DNA from: Oxytricha trifallax
Lineage: Eukaryota; Ciliophora; Spirotrichea; Sporadotrichida; Oxytrichidae
Direction: 5' to 3'
NCBI GenBank assembly: GCA_000711775.1
Contig: ARYC01001447.1
Coordinates: 1-64,000, forward strand
DNA length: 64,000 nucleotides
Made by a program: the position numbers and the translations under genes. How positions within the stretch are numbered: position 1 is the first letter of the stretch; the number at the start of each line of letters is the position of its first letter. Shown here piece by piece: positions 1-11,666 of this stretch. The notes under the pieces are model-generated. The model searched no databases and was not told the origin of the DNA. It saw nothing but the letters and a program-made list of their open reading frames with translations.

Positions 1-461
1 AATATATAATTTAAATTAGTCCTATAAAATGGAACATTGAAGTCAATCACTCTCTTAATGCGATTGACTGTCTTGTAAGATATTCCATTCTTTTTATATA
101 TGTTCGCTATAGATTAAGCAGAGATATGAAGCTCAGGAAATTAGCGATGAAACATCACAGCTATCTAGGTCAGAGAGAAGTGAGCCCAGTATTTAAGAGT
201 CTTATCATTAATGAGATAATCAATATGATGCTGCTAAAACTTTAGAGGTCTTTTAGGCTTAGAATTAAGCTACTATCTATATAAATTCAATGCTAATTGA
301 CAGTGAGACCGAACAGTAGCATGAGATTTATGGAGTAACCTTGCTATAGACGTGTAATTAAGGATAGGCTTGAGTTGATCATTATATTCATCACATCCAT
401 AACGCAACTTAAACAATAAATCTATATACTCACTGTCATAAACAGGCACCAAACCTCGCAT
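1..461 (-). CDS. TBE transposase, N-terminal part
   Basis: Reading TAA/TAG as Gln, this frame is open from an ATG at 461 to the window edge (about 153 residues) with no TGA. It aligns throughout with the N-terminus of the transposase at 12,462-13,526: both share the start YDxxYxDLLxKLRYG, a helix-turn-helix-like stretch (SIARLLHKSHATVRSHC), then HIDYL, KTLKYWAHF, AVMFHR and NRxKRVIDF. The catalytic D, D and E lie further left, outside the window. Unlike the other copy, this one has no in-frame TGA in the linker after the helix-turn-helix, so the visible part looks intact. It presumably acts in the nucleus on the C4A4-bearing inverted repeats. Confidence 0.88.
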
Positions 462-507
462 ATACTGACTTAAATTACTTATATTTAAACATAAAACCCC
501 TACATAA

Positions 508-599
508 ACCCTATTAAAACCCTAATAAAGTATGCCTTAATAGTCTACTTTTATCAATCAAAAACACAATCAAACTACTGAAAGGGTTTTGGGGTTTTG
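508..599. repeat. TBE terminal inverted repeat (right)
   Basis: The outer 16 bases are telomeric GGGTTTTGGGGTTTTG. The inner part keeps scattered G3/C3 telomere-like patches (ACCCCTAC, AAACCCTATT, AAAACCCTAA) but differs from the complete TBE copy. The decayed solo end at 50,767 resembles this subtype more. Confidence 0.8.
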
Positions 600-1379
600 A
601 TTGTCATCTTGTTGGCTAAATTTTTTAGAGATTGCCAAAAATTAATTTTAATTAGTAGAGATGGTTTTCGTTTTAAAGTTTAATGATCCTACTGATGTTT
701 ATAATATTGCTGGAATCAATTTTAATTTCTGATCAGATAATAATCTTTAATCAATACATTATTCTAATTATTTCTATTTTAGCAATTTAACTTGAGCTCT
801 TTTTTCTTAACTCCTTATTTCCAATCTTAAATGAATCATAGGATTTATATTCATTTTTAATTTAGCAACCAATATCATTTCTACTATGATAAATAATTCA
901 TATTTTAATAAAAAAGTCACTTAATTTAATAATAAAAAGGAATTAGTTTAGCATTAATTTTAATATATAATTTGAAAAGAATAATAATAATACCTTGAAA
1001 AAAAATTATTAAAAGTTATTAAGAATATGGTAATTTAATTTGGGTTTTACACGCGCTTCTATTTATTTAAATTTCCAAAAAATATAATAATAAATCTTGG
1101 GAGCATAATATTACTGAAGGGCTCAGAAAACTATCAAAGGGTTCAGGAAATTCCTTAGGGGCGGGAAACTGCACGAAGCATGAAACTTCCCCTCCCCACA
1201 TATCTTTATATTATTGAGTTTATTTATAATTATATAAATAATCCGTATTTAATTACATAGTGTATTTTGATTATATATATTATTTTAGTCATTTATTTTT
1301 TAAAAGGAAAATTACTGAATATAATTTGAGCTCAATGATATTGATTTTTATCAATATTTCAAAATGTGGCAGAACCCTT
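600..1379. other. AT-rich spacer with a G/C-tract hairpin
   Basis: No convincing gene. At about 1157-1197 there is a small inverted repeat: GGGGCGGGAAACT, then AAACTTCCCCTCCCC. Its GGGGAAGTTTC core recurs at the ends of the repeat at 51,814-52,295. Confidence 0.4.
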
Positions 1380-2465
1380 ATTATTTTTAGCATTCCTCCC
1401 TTCTCGACTATTTTCTGCATCTATTTTTTATTTTAGAAACACAGTCTAATCATTGGCGTCGTTTTACTTGTGAAACCATAGAAGGGAGTGTTTTTTAATT
1501 TATTCTTGAGAATCTTCATAAAGTTTTAAATTTATCTTGTCATTATCTTTTTATTGAAGGATTTCAGTAATAGAGACGAAGTAAGGCACATCTGCTCAGC
1601 GGGACCTCCCAAATGCACAACCAAATTATCCTTGTAAAAATTGAGTTAAAATGGAATTTCTGCACTAAAACATTTATGGAGAGCCAAAATAATGTAGCAT
1701 CTTCAACTCTCCCCAAGGGCCATTCGCACATTTCCTTATCTCAAACTACATACACTCCATTCAATACAGCCTAAATTGCAATCTCTCTAGTCCATTGCAT
1801 CTTCCTTTAGTGAGAAGGCAATTCTCTTTTTCAAGCTTGTAGATTGGGTGGCTTGGTAGATTCATTTTTTTCTCAAGGAATTCTTTTAACTTATTTCAGA
1901 CTTACTATTAGACTAGCCAAAGTTTATTTTTATCTACGAGTTTAAGCGCCTCAGCTCAGTTATTATTGGTTCAGTTGGTCTGGATATGTGGTTACTATTT
2001 ACAAATCTCATTTGCTAAAACTTCGCCAATCACAGAACTTTCATTCCTGAGCTAAACTATAGCATCAATCGTAACATCATTGCTCATCTCTTTATGGTGT
2101 GGGGAGAGGTCATTAGTAAGGCATAACTTTGGACCGTGGTCAATATATCGACCGATTTTTCTGCCATTTCTTAGTAGTGTATTAGATGATGTCGTGTAAA
2201 TGGTCGAAACCACATCGAGAATATCTTTTGATGATCTATTGCTAACGCCATAATGTTTAAAAGAGATGTGTAATTGTGCAAAAGCCCAAACGTGTGTGGA
2301 GACAGCGCCTACTTTCCGAGCTTCACTTATGTTGAAGTTGATGAAATTAGTTGACAACCCGTAATCAACTAGGCAAGTACTATATGATAATTATTTTGGC
2401 ATTTTATTACTAAAAATAATTAATTCAAATCACAGTCCTAAATTTTGGATGCTTTTTAATTTATG
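1380..2465 (+). CDS. Candidate gene of unknown function in a GC-richer island
   Basis: On the plus strand, with TAA/TAG as Gln, one frame is open without a TGA from about 1,440 to 2,188 (about 248 codons), and a second continues in another frame from about 2,188 to 2,463 (phrases such as ISFDDLLLTPQCLKEM and ASLMLKLMKLVDNP). The base composition is less AT-rich than both flanks, as for coding blocks elsewhere in the window. I recognise no family. The minus strand is also open (1,971-2,357, about 128 residues) but has no ATG at its start, so I prefer the plus strand. The frame change could be an IES, a decayed gene, or a sign that the true frame is another one. Low to moderate confidence. Confidence 0.35.
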
Positions 2466-4566
2466 AAAATCTCATTATATATATATATATATTTGTATTA
2501 GTACATTAAAATATAATGCAGACATATATTCTACAATATTAAAAAAATATTATTTAAATTAAATTTATATATTTGTGAAAATAAATAAACTAATAAAATG
2601 GTTGCGTATAAAAGAAGATATAACTAAGACTAAATAAATCAATTTTTTATGATTAATTAATAATATTGAACAGTATAAACTAATTAACTGTTTAAAAGCT
2701 TAGTTAATAAATTAGCCTTTATATTATATTAAATTTACAAATTAGTTTAATGAAATAAACAGTATTAAGGGTAAAATGTTAATAAATTAAAACAATTAAA
2801 TAGTATATTGTCATAAATTTATAAATTTATAAAATATTGTTATAGGTTGTTGGCATTATTACAATTCTGTATTAAATTAATAAAATGCAAAGATATTTCA
2901 ATTACAATTCTTAGACAAATTAATTTGAATTTAACATTTTAAGCTTAATTACATATTATAATTTTTAGAAATTATGAAATAAATTGAAGAAAATAATTAT
3001 TTCTTATATCATCATAAATTGTATGAATTGCATTGATGTCAGTGATGATGATTATATAATTGATGGCATTAATACATTTTCTGTAAGTGAATTAATTATA
3101 AAATTGAGAGATAATCTTAATTGGTAATGTAAATTTGTTTTCAAAATATTGTAATTAATTAACTTATACTAAAATTAATGACAATGTGAACTTAATTTTA
3201 GTAATTTTATTTATTAGCCATTAATTTTTTTACCGTTGTTTTAATTAATTAAAAATATCAAACATATTTTAATTAATATACCTTAAAATTATATAAATAT
3301 TTCTAAATAAATGGCAAAGTGTCTAAAGATTTAAAATATCCAAAGAAATCTAATTTTTTTAATTTGTTACAGTGATGCTAAAATTCTTTTTTATTTTAAT
3401 CATCCATTTAGATCAAAAGGAATGAATATAAAATAAGATTGAGGAAAATTTAAAATTGATAAATATATAAAATTAGCCCTAATTAATTTAATTAAATATT
3501 ATTAAGTTGTATATTTGGACAATAAAAAAATTATATCTTATACATAAGTTTAATCTGGCTTTAATGTATACCTTCAAATAAGAAAAACTTGAAATCAGTT
3601 TATAAACAGATAAAAATAATAATAATTGTAATTTTATAGTGAAATTCAAAGAATAAATTAATCATTTCAGTAGCACCATTTCAAGAGTAAACTGCCAAAT
3701 ATCATCATAGATTACCAAAGGCTTAATTGGCCTTAGAAATTAAGAAGGTAACTATTTTTTACAATTTTCAATAGATGCTTTAGACTCTTCGAGCAATTGG
3801 ATAATTGGCATTAGAGTAATTCTAGTAATCCTCAAAATGAACAGGAAGAAGTCATTTCACTTAAGATTATAGTGTTTATATGATTGCATGGTCTGAAAGA
3901 GTAGGAATAAATGTATTTAACTGCTATCTGAGAATTTAAATAAATTGAATCTCATAGGATCTGAATTTGTTATCTTTGATAGGGAAAGAACACATGTAGA
4001 TTTATAATAAAAAAAGTGGATAAGAACTCAATTATTTGTGTAACCAACAGATTATTAATTTGTGAAATCAGTGTATTATGAGATTGATATTGACAAATTG
4101 AAATAAATATTAAATTCTTTTTACAAATGTTGATCAGATTATATCGACATTTAAGCAAAGGTACAAAAGTAGAATATTTTGCTGAAGGTTCATAAGAATT
4201 GCAAATAATTGAAGCAAATTCGTTTTGTCTATAAATTTAAAATATACCTGAATTAATTATAAATAAAGAAAACAACTTTAAATTTTAGTAACGGATTTCT
4301 TATTAGAAATTGTACAGCTTGAGATAGTTCATACAGGCTTTATAGGGAGAATGATATGAAAAAATAATTCTATAATCTTTAAAAAAAAGGGAAATTCATC
4401 AAAATTGTAAAAACTCAATATCAAGCATAGTTCAACTATACTATAAAGCATCTAAACTCAAAGTATAAAAATAATTCTTTGACATAATATGATCATATTC
4501 TTAGCGTATTAACAACTAAGTTTCTTAAATATTATCTATAATAGCAATTATAATAAAAATAATTTT
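2466..4566. other. AT-rich DNA, mostly featureless
   Basis: Very AT-rich with a (TA)n run at about 2,475-2,491. One stretch at 3,660-3,883 (+) is open for about 75 codons and protein-like (LRRQLFFTIFNRCFRLFEQL and then an N/Q-rich part), which could be an isolated coding block, but no family is recognisable. Nothing else seen. Confidence 0.35.
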
Positions 4567-4640
4567 ATCACATTGAGGTCTCTAGAAATTCATCTGGATA
4601 TTATCTTATATATAAGGGACTAGCTCTTTAAGTAAAAAAT
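4567..4640. repeat. End sequence of an unassigned repeat family (copy 1)
   Basis: Starts with ATCACATTGAGGTCTCT (4567-4583), followed about 30 bases on by TATATAAGGG and a short CTAGCTCTTTAAG block. The same layout occurs at 63,360-63,435. In both places a minus-strand coding region ends just inside the repeat. Confidence 0.65.
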
Positions 4641-6330
4641 TGTCACTTTCTTGTATACTAATTCTTAATTCATCTTCTTCCACCTCTTATATGTTGTTAT
4701 CTTTTCTTTCCCTCATCTCCTTTTCTTTTTCTTTTTAAGGTTTATGATTTGAACTTAGCCTCTTTTTCTTGAAATATGAATTGTTATTCAACGTTCTTGT
4801 CTTGGATCAAGAACTTGAGTTCTTACGTTGGCAGTTGTTGTTTCATTCAGGTTTTAATTATTCTATTAAGTGAATACAACCAGATTTGAGGAAGTGAGAA
4901 TATTTTAATTGGCGTTTGACATTGATTTCAATCTTGATGAGGGTGGACTAATCGGCACTGATGCTTAGATTATTTGTCCTTTGAATTAATTATTATTTCG
5001 TATGCTTATATTGAAAATTCTAATCAAGTTTATCACTGATTATTTATTTTTCACTTCTGAGTTAGTGTCATTTTATATCAATGCCTTTAGTTAGTTATCG
5101 TATATTGCGACTTTTACTCCAAGGTTGTCGCTGTCGAAGTTCTTGTTGACTCTTAAAAAAGGCTCTGCGAATAGCTTTGTGGATTTGTATAATTTTGTAT
5201 TTATTGTGTTAACCTATATCAAGATGCATTATTCTCTAGCTGAGAATCTGTCCTGGAGAGCCTTGAAAATACTCTAAATTGTTAGTAGGTTGAATTCAAC
5301 TTAATTTTATTAATAATTTTATTCTTAGTTTAATTAAGACCCATATTTATTAATAAATTGATAGATTTAGTATATCCTATTTAGACCCCTATTTAGAACT
5401 AAAATTATTCTTCGAATTACTTGAAGTTATTGGTTTAGTTAACCTTTTATGGGGATACAAAATAGTCTCCTAGGGTGCGAAGGTAGGTTTGTTCTAAGCT
5501 GTCAGGATTTTTTTCTTCAACGAGAGTAACATGGTTTGAATCATTTTGGTAAACCCTGATTCCGAGTTGTGGTATCAGTTGTATTTTTCGTCCTCTTCTA
5601 CAGTGATCCAGTCTTCATTATTATCATTGGATATTACCTCTTTTGTGACAATGTCTGCTTTATCTCTCGTAGTTATTAATGGGGAGTTTGGTTGAAATTT
5701 CTCTAGTGGGAAAGCAGCTGAGTTGCTGCTTTCCATATTTGGGAAGTAAGATGTAGATAATCATGCTAGAGCTAGAGAATTATGAAAAATAATCGACAAT
5801 AAGATTATTAATTTTGAAATAGATTTAAAGATTAAGTAAAAGTGTAGACAATAAGAAAATAGAATCTAGAAACAGCTTATCATCGTAATAATCACAATCA
5901 TATTTACTTTATACTAGCCATCCTTTCCTTTATTCAAATCTTTTGAACTCTTACTACCCAAGTCTTCAGTTTAGTGTCACTTTTTCTCCTGCTGATGATT
6001 GTTGCTAAAATATAAAATTTTTAGATATGAGTTTGTAACTTAAAAAATTTAATAAACAACCAGCTGCTCCAGCAACACCATAACAAGTTTTCATTTCATT
6101 ACAATTCATTTTTTAATTTAATTATCAATTGTTTTTCCTATTATAAATTATGAAAATCTGTTGGGGTTTGATTCTGCTTATTAGGGTTTATGGCTTTGTT
6201 TTTAATTGTTAGAAGTCTGACTATTTGTGAAGTTGTTAGGTTAAAAGCAGGATTATGTCGCAGTTGTTATTTTCTTCAAATTGGATTTGTGCCATTTGAA
6301 CTTAGAATTGGTTGACTAGTGTGTAGCACT
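4641..6330 (-). other. Degenerate coding region next to repeat-family end
   Basis: A chain of minus-strand open stretches runs from about 6,330 down to a TGA at 4,670. It contains an Asn/Gln/Ser-rich block (6,130-6,330), an acidic block starting with an ATG near 5,735 (MESSNSAAFPLEKF), a Gln-rich middle and a very basic C-terminus (KRKRKGDEGKKRQQ). The whole is interrupted or broken in roughly four to six places. I cannot assign a family. It may be a host gene split by IESs, or the coding part of an old mobile element whose end is the 4,567 repeat. Because the nature of the element is unknown it is treated here as a fossil and no junctions are given. Confidence 0.4.
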
Positions 6331-6779
6331 AAATGATTATGTTAATTATTTTAAGGATGTGTAGTCCCCATTGATATTCGTTGAATTTTATCATTTAAAT
6401 ATGAATCTTGGTAGGTGGTTGATATCTTTGTTTCAATATCATTTATACCTATTCTGTGTTTATTAATTATTCCAATTATTAATTAATAATACCTAAAGTT
6501 AATTTTTCATTTTTTATAAATGAAATTTTTCATTAATATGAACTTTTTATTTATATTTTCATCATTCTATCTTTCAGCAATTCCCTAATTTACTCATATG
6601 TTATTATAGAAAATATTTATTCTATAATATTTTGGAGAGCTCTCACAAACTTAATTTTAAATGGTAAAGAAATATATTTATTTCTTTAAGTCATTTAGCA
6701 ATACTCTGTATATTAATCTTATTATAAATTTATTGCAAAAATAATTACAGAGGAATCGAAAATTAAGATGAAAAATTAA

Positions 6780-7830
6780 AATTTTGAAATGATTTTTAGC
6801 TTAATCAAATCCCAAAATTTCTTGGAATGCCTCACATCCAAGGCTCTAGGAATGCTACTTTTGCTCGCCATCCTCATAAACGGCAAGAACCACATCTCCT
6901 AAACCTGTTAAAATTATCACTACGTTAGTCTGAACAAGATTTTCTCCAGCCAATTCAAAATTTGAGAGAAAAATTCCACTATTTTAGTAGAACGCTGTGA
7001 AGTTCTACTGCTTAAATCTCCACTAAAAAATCAAATATTAAAAAATGAATAGTCAAAATTTACAATTATTAACTACGTTTACAACTTGAGTGTTTGAATA
7101 ACCCGATCTCAATACTTACTAATTATATATTTAAATACAATTTATTATTTAAATTGAATTTATTATATTCTATAAATACTCTTCAAAATTTCCAATTAAA
7201 TAACTGTACTGAATTGTTAGTTATTTAGCCTTTAAATATTTCTAAACTTATAATACTGGATTTCGATTGAGCATTTTTCGATAAAATCTCGAATTATAAC
7301 TAGATATGTTTGTTGCTATTAAAATTAATATTAATTTTTATATTTATTTATATTGCAGATTATTTTATTAGCTCTAATTTCATTAAATATGGTACAATTT
7401 ATATAGTTTCTATCACAAATAATAATCTACCAAATTTAATAAGTGATTAATTTTATTATTAAAAGACATTTCATTTTCTGCATTAATTAATATAATAAAG
7501 CTTCTCGCATTAAATGTAAGTGCTAAATACTAATAACGGAGTCTCTTAAAACACATTACTTTCCAGTCGTCCTCACTACTATTGCTTTGTTTGCTGGACA
7601 AGTGACTGTTGATGGGAGATCATTCAAAGATATAAGAAAACTTGGCAGACACCATTCTTTGGCAACAATGTCAACAGGTACCGCATTGAAATTATAGAGC
7701 AAAGCATTGTGACGCTGGCCTCCGTTCGGAAGCTCTCTTTTCCTGCAAATGCTGCCTATCTTAATGCAATGAACAAAAGAGGGAACAATTTATTAAATAA
7801 TCCCTAAGACTGTGAGTGACACAACCAATA
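6780..7830 (+). CDS. Two candidate coding blocks, secreted-protein-like
   Basis: Two plus-strand stretches stand out from AT-rich flanks. 6,790-6,990 encodes a hydrophobic run resembling a signal peptide (LGMLLLLAILINGK) in a frame open up to TGA. 7,560-7,830 is GC-richer and open in two overlapping frames: one reads as a hydrophobic start (VVLTTIALFAGQVTVDGRS), the other as RYRIEIIEQSIVTLASVRKL and on to a TGA at about 7,820. They lie upstream of, and on the same strand as, the protease-like segment at 8,686-9,162 and could be earlier blocks of the same gene, but no junction can be shown. Function unknown. Confidence 0.25.
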
Positions 7831-8685
7831 GAAATGATATGTAATATGTAATAAATGAAGGCACCATAGACAGTTCTTTTAAAGAATCATGTTAACTACC
7901 TCCAATGCCATCACTAATATGGCCCAAGACATTAAACTTACAATCAGACGTTAACAATGCTCTCAGCTAAGCCTGGTAAAAATATGAAAACTTGGTGAAA
8001 ATTACAATAAAAGATGTTTGCAAAAATAATGTTATGGCATGAAATTTAGTGATTTATATAGCGAGAAAACTATATATAACAAATGATTTTAACACTATCT
8101 ATTCAGGAATTCGATAAAATAATGACTTAATTTTTCTGAATTATCAGTAACTTTATTATATTTTGTAATAACTAATAATATAATATAAAAATAGTTTCAT
8201 TCTTGAATCTTATTGATTTGATTTATTGCCATAAAAATTTTTAATAATGAGTTAATAACAAGTCATATTGTCAAAAAATTAATCAACATTTTTATTTTTA
8301 ATTAATACAGCATATTATGTTTATTGTACTTTATTTTTTTTTTAATAGTATTAAAACATATTTATTGTTATTTAAATAATATAGAGTTAATTCTTTTAAC
8401 TAGAAACATGAGGGTTTGCTAATTTATAATATAAATTTCTAGAACATTATTAATTAACTGTATATTTGATTAATAAAAGATAAACATTTATAAATTAAAT
8501 ATAATTTATAAAACATAATGAAAGCCAATCCATAAATTCTTGTCATTTTTTCTAGATTGCCTTACATTATTATAAACAGGCAAATTTTGTATAACATTAA
8601 TAAAAATGAGTATTAAACCATTTGAAAAGAGTATAAAAATTACAACAACTATTTTAATATTTAAAATTTATTACAAAATATCTAC
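7831..8685. other. AT-rich spacer or IES
   Basis: Strongly AT-rich with no coding signal; separates two plus-strand coding blocks. Confidence 0.35.
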
Positions 8686-9162
8686 ATGGACACTCATCAT
8701 TGGATCATTGATCTAGATGATCATACTGTCTTTATGGGTCTCAACTACTTCAGATTCCATGACTAGATAGTTGTAGATGATTAATTTTCTTCCTAAATTG
8801 CTCTGACATACAGCAAGATTTTAGATCAGAGTTCTAGGAATGTTCAGTAAATTTCTTTCAAGCAGATAATTAATTTTTAATTAACACTACCAACATGTTT
8901 GTGTACTCCATTTACAACTATAAAGTTTATTAATAGTTATGTTAGCGACAAAATCCTAGAAGATTATATCTTGGACAACAACACTAACACTGAAAACACT
9001 CTAGCATTCAATAGTTCTAACAATAAGTGGATGGGAATGTATGGCTCAGAATTCCTCTGTCAGTTTAATAGTAAGAATTATTCTATTCTAAATACTAGTA
9101 TAAACAAGATGGGCCATGACGCTTTAACTGCGATCCATAGGGATTCATTTTAGTCTAAGTGA
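8686..9162 (+). CDS. Aspartyl-protease-like C-terminal segment (tentative)
   Basis: Open from ATG (8686) to TGA (9160-9162), 158 residues with TAA/TAG as Gln. The first part, FMGLNYFRFHDQIVVD followed by QIALTYSK, resembles the C-terminal pepsin signature (hydrophobic-GDxFLRxYYxVFD, then VGLA), with one extra residue and the usual Asp after Gly replaced by Leu. The remainder (about 100 residues, Asn-rich, ending FQSK) matches nothing I know. If the assignment is right, this is only the end of a protease gene whose catalytic Asp motifs must lie elsewhere, perhaps in upstream blocks or scrambled. It could equally be a complete small gene of unknown function. Confidence 0.4.
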
Positions 9163-9517
9163 AATTCCCTCAACGCAAATAAGTAAACTCAATTTTAATT
9201 ATAATTTATAAATATTACGGATGAAGTGGATAATAGTAAAAAATCAATTATTTGCATTTATTAATCATAGTTAGCGGATAAAGAAGCAGTATATATTAAG
9301 AAAAATAAAATTAACAGAGTAAAAATGAATTTATAAGCAAAAAATATTAAATTAGGCTACAATTACACAGAAAACGCACCAATTAGCTGCCATTTAATAT
9401 CCATGCAATTAATATTCCGAGCTCTAATTACTTTTTAAGGAATGGTAAGGTTAAGCTAAATATTACAACTATTATCATGAATTTAAGCATATTAAAAATC
9501 GCCATACTTCTTAGAAT

Positions 9518-9600
9518 CAAAACCCCAAAACCCCTTAGTGAGGTTTATAAGTGCTTTGATTTGTAGGGTATAGTTGGGGTCTTATTGGGGTTAGTAGACA
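9518..9600. repeat. TBE left terminal inverted repeat
   Basis: About 80 bp, matching the inverse of 13,546-13,627 with only a few differences. It contains the 17-bp telomeric end plus internal TTGGGGT and TTGGGGTTAG telomere-like patches. Confidence 0.92.
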
Positions 9601-9656
9601 AAATGCAGGTTTTATCTTAATTTAATGAATATTTAATGAACTTTAGTTTACTTAAA

Positions 9657-11221
9657 TCATACAAATTTTATCGGCTTGTCTTTATTATATCTTTTGAACC
9701 TTGCTCTCTCAAGTGGGTCAAGCATGTCATCTAATGTTTACCGAGGATAGTTAGGAGCTCTCACGATTATCAACTCTACTATGCTTTTAATTTCTTAGCA
9801 GACATCCTCTTACTTTATATGTTTCTGAGCCAAACTTATTGATTATTTTTCATGCTTTGTACAAAAGTAAGACATACATTCCATGTCACTTTCTAATATT
9901 ATTGCTGCTACTGCCCAAACATCCCAATAAACAGAACCATTAGTCCACTTCTCTCTTATTGGGAAGTAACCTGGAGTACCAAGTACCTGTGCTAAAGTGA
10001 CAATCTCCTATCTTAAAGCTCGATTGAAATCGATAACCACTACTTATAAAGGGCAGAGATTTAGCATAACTTTTCAGGCTTCAAATCTCTATGAACATAT
10101 CCAAGTTAATGCAACTCCTTAACACCCTGAATCATATCTGAGAGTATATCGTTTAAATCATCAGGGTATCTATTGTGATATAGGAAGTCCCTCAGAGTCA
10201 TCTCAAATTTCTTTAGCCTTAATGCGATGAAACCATAACTTAAAATAACACCATTTAGCTTAAGCAAATTCTTGCAGTCTTTTCTTTAGGCCTCTCTAAG
10301 TACCATGTATTCATTTGCAAACTCGTTCTAATACTGGTGGTTCTTAATAAGATAACTGAATGGATACACCTTGTATGCATACTCATCAACTACTATAAGC
10401 TTTGCTTTTGTAGGCACGTTTATATTCAATTAGTTTTCAATACAAGTGCTGAGATAGACTGCATTTAATGCAGGTATATTCATAGCCTTCGCTTAGAAGC
10501 ATGCTAAAATTGTATTACCTGCTGGCTGGTTCATCAATTCATATCGCCTCTGTCTCTTGAGTCTCTCTTGCTGCTCTCTTTATGACTCAAGAGCATTAGA
10601 TTTTCTTTTAGCTGGCACTAGTTTTTTAATCTCTTAATCTTCAATCAAGAACTCACTGAGGTGATGTTTTGCATATGCCTTTTAACTTTAGCTGAGTGAG
10701 TATATGATTTCATGCATGTCGTACACTAATACCTACATCTACCTTTTCATGCTTGAAATAGATATTGGCTTTGCCAGAGTGTACCTCTTTAAGGTGTCTC
10801 TTCAAGCTTTGTTCAGTTGAGAAATGATTCTAGCAGTCTTCACATTAATATGTATTTATCTTTTCGATTGGTTGCTGTTCTTTTAGCTCCTCAACATAAT
10901 CAATTTAAATTAAAACCCCTATCTCTGCGCTCTCCCTCTGGTTTAATACTTCTATGATAAAAACATCTGCTTCAAATTCAAGAGCTCTTAGCTCTACCTC
11001 CCTCTCAACATAAATGATTTCAGGCTTTTTAGTGGAGCCAAAGTTGAGCATTGATTGTCTTGCTCCTAAAAGTGCCGCTCTACGATTTAAGTTGACCGCC
11101 AAGTTTAAATTCAAATTTAAATTTCTATTATAAAGCTCTTAAAACCTCTATAGCTATATCTGGACTATATAGGAGTTGCAACAGCATTAATGATGGTTTG
11201 ATCTAAGCTCTAAGACTTCAT
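9657..11221 (-). CDS. TBE zinc-finger/protein-kinase ORF
   Basis: Corresponds to the 57-kDa TBE ORF. It begins at an ATG at 11,221 (MKSQSLDQTI) and ends in TGA at 9,657. The N-terminal part contains a C2H2 finger (CEDCQNHFSTEQSLKRHLKEVH pattern: C-x2-C-x12-H-x4-H) near 10,780-10,850. The C-terminal part is a kinase domain with VHRDLKPE (catalytic loop), IDFN in place of DFG, GTPGYFP in place of the APE region, and WDVWAVAAIILE (subdomain IX). The frame shifts about three times (near 11,115, between finger and kinase, and just after VHRDLKPE near 10,075), so this copy is decayed. Its cellular role is unknown; in the family it accompanies the transposase. The DFN replacement suggests weak or absent phosphotransfer. 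Confidence 0.85.
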
Positions 11222-11277
11222 ATTTATACTCAGTTTATAAGTATAATTTCGTAATTTTACTCTTAATAATTTTGATT

Positions 11278-11485
11278 CTGGTACCAACTCAGATAAAGTT
11301 CAGGTTGGTACTGGTACCAATTAAGTTTTAAACCAGATTGGAACTTTTCCATTAAAACGTCACTGGATTAAAACTAGGAACTTATTAAATTTTGGTACTA
11401 TTAAATTGGTACCAATTAAACTTAAACGGATTTAGTACCGGTACTAATTAAATTTAAACAAATTTAGTACTAATTTAATGGAACA
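11278..11485. repeat. GGTACC/TTAAATT repeats between divergent TBE genes
   Basis: Imperfect, partly palindromic repeats of the type GGTACCAATTAAATTTAAAC, with repeated GGTACTGGTACC and TAGTACCGGTACTAATT. They occupy the gap between the minus-strand kinase ORF and the plus-strand small ORF, where promoters of both would lie. Confidence 0.6.
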
Positions 11486-11666
11486 AAATTGATAAAAATG
11501 GAGCTCCATCTCTGAAGTTTGTTAAAGCTTCTGCGAACTTTCTCCACGTATATTACAGCGTTGACCTCCTATAAGATGCCCATATTTAATAGTAAGTTGT
11601 TAAACAATAGGATCCAGAAGTCTATAAATTATAATTTGAAATTCATTAATAGGAAGAGGAACAAAG

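Larger units (their letters stand above)
1..599 (-). mobile_element. Telomere-bearing element (TBE), partial, right end
   Basis: Only the right-hand end of this DNA transposon is in the window. The terminus at 583-599 reads GGGTTTTGGGGTTTTG, which is C4A4 telomeric repeat seen from the other strand, and is followed by ATT. Inside lies a minus-strand ORF closely related to the transposase of the complete element at 9,518-13,627. TBEs are DDE (IS630/Tc1-mariner type) transposons known from Oxytricha and relatives; they are germline-limited and removed during macronuclear development. The inner part of the inverted repeat differs clearly from that of the complete copy, so this belongs to a different TBE subfamily. 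Confidence 0.9.

Noticed and set aside
2052-2357. Minus-strand ORF of 101 residues, extendable to 1,971
   Set aside because: Its first codon is TTG rather than ATG and the plus strand is open for longer; kept only as an alternative in the entry for 1,380-2,465.
6155-6205. TTGGGGTTTGATT considered as a TBE end
   Set aside because: Only one telomere-like unit, no second repeat and no TBE inner sequence; likely chance.
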